Shown in pieces: positions 1-5,162 of a stretch of DNA of 10,533 bases. The stretch lies in the NCBI GenBank assembly GCA_913048525.1, contig CAJWWP010000053.1:1-10533 (forward strand), given 5' to 3'. The notes beneath the pieces are model-generated. The model worked only from the letters and a program-made list of their open reading frames with translations, was not told the origin of the DNA and did no database searches. This stretch comes from GCA-002712965 sp913048525. Its GTDB lineage: Bacteria; Chloroflexota; Dehalococcoidia; Lucifugimonadales; UBA826. A program made the position numbers and the translations under genes. Numbering within the stretch: position 1 is the stretch's first letter; the number at the start of each line of letters is the position of its first letter.

Positions 1-2
1 TT

Positions 3-164
3 CCATCATGGATGGCTGAAAAAGTATTAGAGTGGGCCATTGAGCATGAGGGCGCAGAGAACTTGGTTAAAGACAAGATAAAGGCAGAGAAAGTCGCACC
101 AGGTAAATATTATCCTCCCACCCAAGAAACCATAGAAGAATGGCGAAGACGGAATTCTCGGTAG
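3..164 (+). CDS. Partial RraA-like protein, C-terminal tail
   Basis: An open frame enters from the left edge and stops at TAG (162-164), giving the last 53 residues of a protein. The tail has an acidic/basic helix (WAIEHEGAENLVKDKIKAEK) followed by PGKYYPPTQETIEEWRRR. A helix leading into a G-x-Y-P-P-x-x-E-T-x-x-x-(W/Y) ending is, from memory of the family, typical of RraA-like proteins, which include 4-hydroxy-4-methyl-2-oxoglutarate / 4-carboxy-4-hydroxy-2-oxoadipate aldolases and proteins annotated as regulators of RNase E activity. The catalytic core lies outside the window, so aldolase versus other RraA-fold function cannot be decided. An MFS permease starts 60 bases downstream on the same strand and may be cotranscribed. 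The coding call is fairly secure; the family call rests on about 30 residues and is tentative. Confidence 0.5.
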   Translation, partial: PSWMAEKVLEWAIEHEGAENLVKDKIKAEKVAPGKYYPPTQETIEEWRRRNSR

Positions 165-224
165 GAGGTCCCGCATCGAAATGTTGATTTTATTTCCATT
201 TCCTGACCTTAAATATTTTTCGGT

Positions 225-1427
225 ATGAGGATTTCTTCCCCTGTTTTAAAGTTGCGGGACTTTAGGCTGTTGATAGCTGCTACTTTCTTCGAGAGTTTTA
301 TGCGAGGGGAAAACGTGGTTTTGGGATGGGTAATTCTGGAACTGACCGATTCGCCCTTTATGGTTGGCTTAGCCATGGGAATTCGGGCGGCGCCAGGGTT
401 TTTCCTTGGTATAACGGCTGGTACTATTTCTGATCTTGTCGATAGGCGTAAGTTTATGCGCCTGTTGATGGCGTTGGCGGTTTTGGTCGCTTTGACAATG
501 GGATTATTGCTCTCCTCAGGTAAGGCTGAGCTTTGGCATTTACTGGCTATTCCCGTTTTTTCGGGCACGATCCACATGATGTTCAACACCGCAAAGCAGA
601 GTTTCGTTTTTGACTTGGTGGGACGTGAAAATGGACTTAACGGGATGTCGTATCTTGGTCTGTCAATGAGAGGTGGAGGGATGTTGGGGGCCCTCGGTGT
701 AGGGTTTGCACTCGCAAAATGGGGTGCTGGAGCCGGATATTTTGTTGTCGCAGTTGCTTGCTGTATATCTGTGGGATTTCTAGGATTTATTCGTTCTCGT
801 GGTACGTCTGCTCCTTCTCGAAGAGGAAATATCCTTACGGGTTTTTTAGAGTTCTGGAAGGAAATGCGGCAAAACCGGACCATTGCAGGACTAGTTTTCA
901 TCGTAATGCTCGTCGAGTTTTTTGGTTTTACTCCTAATAACGCTTTAATGCCAAGTATTGCTCGTGACGTTTGGGGTTTGGGTCCACAGGGACTTGGAAT
1001 TTTAAGCGCTTTTAGTTCAGGGGGAGGAATACTCGCCATTGCAGTTATTTCTTTGGTGGGCCATATACGTTATCAGGGGTTAGCGTTTATTGTTGTTTTG
1101 CATTTATTTGGAGGAGCCTTGCTGCTCCTCGGTTTTGCTCCATCAGTCTATGTAGCTGTGATTGCCATTGTCGTTCTAAGCGGGACCATGGCACTTTCCG
1201 ATCTGTTCTCACAAACTCTTTTGCAGAGGCTGGTTCCTAATGACTTGAGAGGCCGTATTATGGGTGCCTGGACTACGGCAGTTGGTACGGGCCCGGTAGG
1301 TAACCTTGAAATTGGGGCACTGGCTTCTTTAATGGGAGTGACCGTCGCATTAACATTCCATGGTGGAGGACTGGTTCTCCTAGCAATCATTACACTTCTT
1401 ACCTTTAAAAGGCTCCGTAGGATCTAG
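225..1427 (+). CDS. MFS transporter, MFS_3 / EntS-like type
   Basis: A 400-residue polytopic inner-membrane permease of the major facilitator superfamily. Hydrophobic segments run through the whole length, about 12 in all, in two halves separated by a basic cytoplasmic loop around residues 189-220. The MFS motif A is clear at residues 66-75 (GTISDLVDRR), in the loop between helices 2 and 3. The second half has LVPNDLRGRIMGAW at 336-349, a segment typical of the MFS_3 group that includes the enterobactin exporter EntS and macrolide-efflux-like proteins. MFS_3 members are usually proton-driven exporters of small molecules; the substrate here is unknown. ATG 225 is the first start after an in-frame stop at 210-212. 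No convincing Shine-Dalgarno sequence precedes it, so translation may be weak, leaderless or coupled to the upstream gene. It converges on the SDR gene. Confidence 0.88.
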   Translation: MRISSPVLKLRDFRLLIAATFFESFMRGENVVLGWVILELTDSPFMVGLAMGIRAAPGFFLGITAGTISDLVDRRKFMRLLMALAVLVALTMGLLLSSGKAELWHLLAIPVFSGTIHMMFNTAKQSFVFDLVGRENGLNGMSYLGLSMRGGGMLGALGVGFALAKWGAGAGYFVVAVACCISVGFLGFIRSRGTSAPSRRGNILTGFLEFWKEMRQNRTIAGLVFIVMLVEFFGFTPNNALMPSIARDVWGLGPQGLGILSAFSSGGGILAIAVISLVGHIRYQGLAFIVVLHLFGGALLLLGFAPSVYVAVIAIVVLSGTMALSDLFSQTLLQRLVPNDLRGRIMGAWTTAVGTGPVGNLEIGALASLMGVTVALTFHGGGLVLLAIITLLTFKRLRRI

Positions 1428-1490
1428 TGGGTTAGCTTACGAGATTTTTTTGAAATTGATAGAGGACTGTCATCAAGATCTGAAGATGTT

Positions 1491-2279
1491 TCAGGCCCAG
1501 GATCCTTTTGCCATAATTCCCCCGTCAACGTTTACAAAAGTTCCTGTCATAAATGAAGCCCTATCGCTTGCAAGGAAAGCAACTACTTTTGCTATGTCCT
1601 CTGGAGCCCCCAATCGGCCGATTGGGTGAGTTCTACCTGATTCTATTATCGCGTCCTCAATTTCTGTCCCGGAACTAACCACAGAATCCCTCCATAGAGG
1701 GGTGTCTACTCCACCGGGGCAAACAGAAAGGACGCGTATGTTATCTTCTGCGTAGTCTAGTGCCATCTGCCGCGTTAGTGAGAGGTCACCTCCTTTTGTT
1801 GCCGCATATGCCGGCACCAAATAAGCAGATTGCTGCCCTTGCACGCTCGCGGTGCTGATAATTACCCCCCCGCCTCTAGTTCTCATTTCAGGTATTGAGT
1901 ATTTAGCCATGAGAAAACGACTCTTTAAATTAACTGCTAAAACTCTGTCCCACATCTCCTCAGTAGTATTTTCAACGTTAGCGTAAGAACTGATTGGTTG
2001 GATTCCAACATTGTTAAATAATATGTCCAAGCCTCTGAATTGGGAGACACATTCGGATACAGTTCTCTCACAATCCAAAGATAGAGATGCATCGCCTATC
2101 ACAGAAAATGCTGTTCCTCCTTTATCTCGTATCTCTGACACTGTTGATTCAGCAGCATCTTGGTCTATGTCCATGATTGCGACTGATGCTCCTTGGGATG
2201 CGAGTTCCTTTGCGCCTGCCGAACCGATACCAAGTCCACCACCGGTAACTATTGCTATCTTTCCTTCTAAATCGCCCAT
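1491..2279 (-). CDS. SDR-family NAD(P)-dependent oxidoreductase
   Basis: A 262-residue classical short-chain dehydrogenase/reductase, normal length for the family, predicted cytoplasmic. The Rossmann motif TGGGLGIG is at 12-19. Asp37 at the end of the second beta strand predicts preference for NAD over NADP. NNVG is at 89-92 in place of the usual NNAG. The catalytic set looks complete: Asn117, Ser145, Tyr158 and Lys162 (YAATK), followed by PGGVDTP at 188-194 and a C-terminal TGTFVNVDGG segment. Such enzymes oxidise secondary alcohols or reduce ketones, commonly on hydroxy acids, sugars, sterols or 3-oxoacyl thioesters; the substrate is not evident. The start is supported by AGGAG at 2286-2290, six bases upstream. 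It lies 58 bases downstream of the enolase-superfamily gene on the same strand, so the pair probably forms an operon in which this enzyme acts before or after the dehydratase/racemase. Confidence 0.93.
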   Translation of the reverse strand: MGDLEGKIAIVTGGGLGIGSAGAKELASQGASVAIMDIDQDAAESTVSEIRDKGGTAFSVIGDASLSLDCERTVSECVSQFRGLDILFNNVGIQPISSYANVENTTEEMWDRVLAVNLKSRFLMAKYSIPEMRTRGGGVIISTASVQGQQSAYLVPAYAATKGGDLSLTRQMALDYAEDNIRVLSVCPGGVDTPLWRDSVVSSGTEIEDAIIESGRTHPIGRLGAPEDIAKVVAFLASDRASFMTGTFVNVDGGIMAKGSWA

Positions 2280-2337
2280 TTTTGGCTCCTAGTTTTAAAA
2301 GACCGATCTCAGATGCCCACTTTGATATAGACCTTAA

Positions 2338-3528
2338 TCATCCTATGAAGTTGATATTTTTACTGCTTAAGTCAGGTAGGAAATTATCCTCTATATAGTC
2401 CCAGTTGAATTCAATTCCTAGCCCAGGGCCTTTCGGTATTTTGACATATCCGTCATTATCCAAGGGGTCACAGGGTTTTTTTAGAAATACCGGACAAGCG
2501 TCACGATCTTCATCAGGTTTGGTTAGACCTCTTTCATAATATTCACATTGTTCTTCGGTTGTGGATCCCAGGATGGCGAGATTTGCGAATCCGCCTACGT
2601 GCATTTCGCACTGCATTCCGAGTGACTCATACATTGCGATTGCTTTTCTGCAGCCAGTGATACCACCGAAGCTTACGTCAATTCTTCCCATGTCTGATGC
2701 CCTTTGAAATGCCCAGTTTGCCCTGGTGTAAAAACTGCCAGGTTCCATTTCAGGACCCAAAATATTTATATCTAGTTCTTTAGTAAGCTGCTTATAGGGT
2801 TCCATCCTGCGTTCATCCATCGGATGCTCTAGCCAGTAGTAGTCGAGTTTTTCCAATTGTCTACCAACCATCAGGGATTCCTGATATGTATAAACACTCC
2901 AAGGGTCCAGCATTAGTACGATATCGTTACCTACTGCATCCCTTACAGCTTCACAAACCTCTATGTCCTGCTTGGGAAAGGCAGGTTTTCCTGGAGCGGG
3001 ACAGTCGTTTATGGGATCCCAGAAAATATAGGCGTGGACTTTAAAGGCTTTATAACCACGAGCAACGGCTTCCTTTGCATGCTCCGCATAGACATCTGGG
3101 TTGCCCAGATTTGGATACGTGCTTGCATACGCTTTAACTTTGTCGCGTGCTCCACCAAGAACCTGGTATGTGGGAGAATTTGCTAGTTTTCCCATCAGGT
3201 CCCACAGGGCGCAATCTATGGATCCAATGGTTGTTTCAGAAAATCCTCGGTGGGCCATCATCCACTGCCATAGTTTTTCTATATTTCTCGGATCTTCCCC
3301 AACGAGAAGAGGTTTTATAATATTTTCCGTTTCTTCAACACTTGGTGGTTCATAATAACCATCCCAGCCGTATTGAGTATCAAAACCACTTTGTCCATCA
3401 TCGGTTGTTATTTTAATTAGTCCCCTAGGAACTCTTCTTTTGGGTCCTCGTTGACCATATCCCCATTTGGTTCCGTAATCTTCGGCCTCAACCGAGAATC
3501 TGATCACTTGAACGTCTGCAATTTTCAT
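2338..3528 (-). CDS. Enolase-superfamily dehydratase/racemase (mandelate racemase-like)
   Basis: A 396-residue cytoplasmic enzyme of the mandelate racemase/muconate lactonizing group, which abstracts the proton alpha to a carboxylate using a bound Mg2+. Numbered from the chosen start, the N-terminal capping domain covers about 1-130 and the barrel follows. Likely metal ligands are Asp208 (LMLDPW), Glu234 (WLEHP) and Glu260 (GPEMEPG). Lys163-Val-His165 occupies the position of the KxK catalytic pair, and Asp284 and His310 match the Asp-His dyad of mandelate racemase in order and spacing. A proline-rich stretch at about 168-187 follows the KxH motif. Acid-sugar dehydratase or hydroxy-acid racemase activity is plausible; the substrate is unassigned. 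The frame is open up to an ATG at 3577-3579, but the ATG at 3528 has GGGAG five bases upstream and begins MKIADVQVIRF, the usual family N-terminus. It is followed by an SDR gene and is divergent from an LLM oxidoreductase. Confidence 0.92.
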   Translation of the reverse strand: MKIADVQVIRFSVEAEDYGTKWGYGQRGPKRRVPRGLIKITTDDGQSGFDTQYGWDGYYEPPSVEETENIIKPLLVGEDPRNIEKLWQWMMAHRGFSETTIGSIDCALWDLMGKLANSPTYQVLGGARDKVKAYASTYPNLGNPDVYAEHAKEAVARGYKAFKVHAYIFWDPINDCPAPGKPAFPKQDIEVCEAVRDAVGNDIVLMLDPWSVYTYQESLMVGRQLEKLDYYWLEHPMDERRMEPYKQLTKELDINILGPEMEPGSFYTRANWAFQRASDMGRIDVSFGGITGCRKAIAMYESLGMQCEMHVGGFANLAILGSTTEEQCEYYERGLTKPDEDRDACPVFLKKPCDPLDNDGYVKIPKGPGLGIEFNWDYIEDNFLPDLSSKNINFIG

Positions 3529-3533
3529 GCTTT

Positions 3534-3538
3534 CTCCC
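3534..3538 (-). promoter_or_regulatory. Ribosome binding site deciding the enolase-superfamily start
   Basis: GGGAG on the minus strand lies five bases before the ATG at 3526-3528. This favours that start over the in-frame ATG at 3577-3579, where a GGAG sits at a longer spacing of nine bases and the extra 17 residues do not look like part of the enolase fold. Confidence 0.65.
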
Positions 3539-3576
3539 AGTAAGGTATTCATTGCTATAGAGCAGTCCGACACTAT

Positions 3577-3605
3577 CATATAATCCGACTCCAGAACTTT
3601 TGTAA
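3577..3605 (-). promoter_or_regulatory. Possible promoter for the enolase-SDR operon
   Basis: On the minus strand TTACAA (3600-3605) is followed after 17 bases by TATATG (3577-3582), overlapping an alternative -10 match TATGAT (3575-3580). The element sits in the 121-base span between the two divergent start codons. It would leave a leader of about 40 bases before the enolase ATG at 3528, consistent with that start. The match to the sigma-70 consensus is weak, particularly at the -35, and is a suggestion only. Confidence 0.25.
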
Positions 3606-3634
3606 CTTATTTGAAATATAGTTTGGATCTAAAA

Positions 3635-3639
3635 AGGGG
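3635..3639 (+). promoter_or_regulatory. Ribosome binding site for the F420-type LLM gene
   Basis: AGGGG lies ten bases before ATG 3650, a slightly long but workable spacing. It favours ATG 3650 over the in-frame TTG at 3611, which has no comparable motif upstream and would add 13 residues that do not resemble the family N-terminus. Confidence 0.5.
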
Positions 3640-3649
3640 CTTAACTGAT

Positions 3650-4576
3650 ATGAGAATGGGATTATTTATAGGTGGTATAGGGTCTGCCGGATCACTAGAA
3701 AGCCAAATCACACAAATTTTGGAAGCTGAAAAAGATGGATTCCACAGCCTGTGGGCGGCACACATTATGGATGTAGATATTATGTCTATGATGTGTTTGG
3801 CCGCAGAAAAAACCAGTCGGATTGAAATGGGAACCGCTGTAACGCCTACTTTCCTCAGACATCCTATAGCAATGGCCCAGCAGGCTTTGACGGTTCAGTC
3901 AATTGCTGGGGGCAGATTTACTTTGGGAATAGGGGTGAATCACAAACCTGTTGTAGAAGATCGATTGGGGATGGAATTTCACCGACCAGCTCAGCACATG
4001 AAAGAATATCTTGACATAGTCAGAACACTTTCCAGAGATGGCATAGTGGACTACAAGGGTCAGATATTCAGTGCTAACACGCAGTTCACAATAGCGGAGC
4101 GCTCTCACATTCCGGTTCTTTTGGCCGCACTGGGTCCAAGAATGTTAAAAACTGCCGGAGAAACTGCCGATGGAACCATTACCTGGATGACCGGAGTACA
4201 AACCCTCAAAACCCATATTGTCCCCACAATAAATCGTGCTGCCGAGGGTGCTGGAAGAGACAATCCTCGGATTGTTGCAGCAGTTCCCGTGGCAGTCACA
4301 GGGGATCGTCCCGCTGCTTTTAGGCAAGCTAATGACTACTTCGGGCGTTATGGACAGTTACCTAGCTATAGAGCGATGCTAGACAGAGAGGGGGTTGAAA
4401 GTCCTGCTGAAATGGCACTTGTTGGGGATGAGGAAGAGGTTGCAGAACAATTGAGGGCTTACGCCGACGCCGGGACGACCGACATGGCTGCCCAGATTTA
4501 TCCCGTGGGTCCTGATCCTCATGAATCAATTGCAAGAAGTAGAAATCTACTCAGAAGTTTAATTGGTAAACTATGA
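3650..4576 (+). CDS. LLM-class oxidoreductase, probable F420-dependent (TIGR03564-like)
   Basis: A 308-residue luciferase-like barrel enzyme. The pattern matches what I recall of the actinobacterial family TIGR03564 (MSMEG_4879-type, predicted to use coenzyme F420): MGLF at 3-6, MGTAVTPTFLRHPIAMAQQA at 60-79, GGRFTLGIG at 87-95, HRPAQHMKEYL at 111-121, LLAALGPRML at 157-166, ETADGTITWMTG at 171-182 and YGQLPSYRAMLDREG at 234-248. Such enzymes transfer hydride between F420 and an organic substrate, or act as flavin monooxygenases; the substrate is unknown and the cofactor call comes from family membership. ATG 3650 was chosen over TTG 3611. It is divergent from the enolase-superfamily gene and lies upstream of a small SnoaL-like gene on the same strand (107 bases between the stop and that gene's ATG). 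No broken motif is seen. Confidence 0.9.
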   Translation: MRMGLFIGGIGSAGSLESQITQILEAEKDGFHSLWAAHIMDVDIMSMMCLAAEKTSRIEMGTAVTPTFLRHPIAMAQQALTVQSIAGGRFTLGIGVNHKPVVEDRLGMEFHRPAQHMKEYLDIVRTLSRDGIVDYKGQIFSANTQFTIAERSHIPVLLAALGPRMLKTAGETADGTITWMTGVQTLKTHIVPTINRAAEGAGRDNPRIVAAVPVAVTGDRPAAFRQANDYFGRYGQLPSYRAMLDREGVESPAEMALVGDEEEVAEQLRAYADAGTTDMAAQIYPVGPDPHESIARSRNLLRSLIGKL

Positions 4577-4671
4577 AATACATGCAAAAGCAACTGGCAT
4601 CATAGGTCGAAAGTGCTCGGGAACCGCTTTAGTAGGCCGATAGTTTGTTATCCACGAAAGAGAAAGTTTTA

Positions 4672-4676
4672 GAGGA
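4672..4676 (+). promoter_or_regulatory. Ribosome binding site deciding the SnoaL-like start
   Basis: GAGGA seven bases before ATG 4684 is a near-ideal Shine-Dalgarno match. It makes that ATG a far better start than the in-frame TTG at 4645, which would place this motif inside the coding region. Confidence 0.7.
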
Positions 4677-4683
4677 ATTTGAA

Positions 4684-5064
4684 ATGACCCCAAAAGAGTT
4701 GGTTTTAGGTGGTTATAAATCTTTTGCTGAGGGCGATATGGAGAGTCTCGGAAAGATTTATCACAAAGATGCGTTAGTCCAAGTAAATGGAGACCACGAA
4801 CTTTCTGGCGAATATCATGGGTTCAATGATTTTCTGGAAAATTTTTTATCCAAATTGCTTATTAGATTTCCGAACTTTGACCTAGAAATTCTTAACGTAT
4901 CTTCTGATGGTGATCACGTATATGTTCACGTTCGTTATACAGCTGATAATCTAGACTCTGAATCGATTCACATGTTTGTGGTGGAGGATGAGTTGGAAAC
5001 AGAATTTCATATATTTGATGATTCCCAGAAAATAGCTGCAGCGCTTGGTGGCTTGCAAAATTAG
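4684..5064 (+). CDS. NTF2-like / SnoaL-like small protein
   Basis: A 126-residue protein with the sequence pattern of the SnoaL/ketosteroid-isomerase-like branch of the NTF2 cone fold. The N-terminal helix ends in YKSFAEGDMESL (11-22), then comes the strand YHKDALVQVNG (26-36), a helix GFNDFLENFL (46-55), FPNFDLEILNVSSDGDHVYVHVRYT (paired strands, 62-86) and a C-terminal EFHIFDDSQKIAAAL (107-121). No signal peptide or membrane segment is present. Members act as isomerases, cyclases, hydrolases or non-catalytic partners, often next to oxidoreductases; no function can be assigned here. It follows the F420-type LLM gene on the same strand and may share its transcript or its pathway, though the 107-base spacing leaves room for a separate promoter. 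Confidence 0.8.
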   Translation: MTPKELVLGGYKSFAEGDMESLGKIYHKDALVQVNGDHELSGEYHGFNDFLENFLSKLLIRFPNFDLEILNVSSDGDHVYVHVRYTADNLDSESIHMFVVEDELETEFHIFDDSQKIAAALGGLQN

Positions 5065-5162
5065 TTAAGGGAGGAGCGACTACGGTCAGAATATCAATTC
5101 CTTTCTCATTGTCGATACGAAGTTAGCCAGCTAAATTGGGCACTTCATGAGATAGGTTGTGT

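Noticed and set aside
184..215. Possible promoter TTGATT ... TAAATA upstream of the MFS gene, implying a leaderless transcript
   Set aside because: The spacing is 20 bases, too long for a normal sigma-70 promoter, and both boxes are weak.
209..1039. A 276-codon open frame on the minus strand opposite the MFS permease
   Set aside because: Its translation is Pro/Ser/Lys-rich with no domain-like pattern, and it lies wholly over a well-supported MFS gene. It is a shadow frame.
1427..1451. Possible intrinsic terminator after the MFS gene (GTGGG-TTAG-CTTAC followed by a run of seven T)
   Set aside because: The stem is five pairs with two G-U wobbles and is separated from the T-run by four bases. 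Too weak to annotate, although the convergent position would suit a terminator.
3529..3579. Seventeen-residue N-terminal extension of the enolase-superfamily protein from the ATG at 3577-3579
   Set aside because: It is not family-like, it overlaps a candidate promoter, and the internal ATG has a better-placed ribosome binding site.
4610..4630. Bulged hairpin AAAG-TGCT-CGG-GAA-CCG-CTTT before the SnoaL-like gene
   Set aside because: The two short stems are broken by a four-base one-sided bulge and no T-run follows; likely chance.
5065..5162. Search for a bidirectional terminator between the convergent SnoaL-like and zinc-ribbon genes
   Set aside because: No stem-loop with a T-run was found on either strand.
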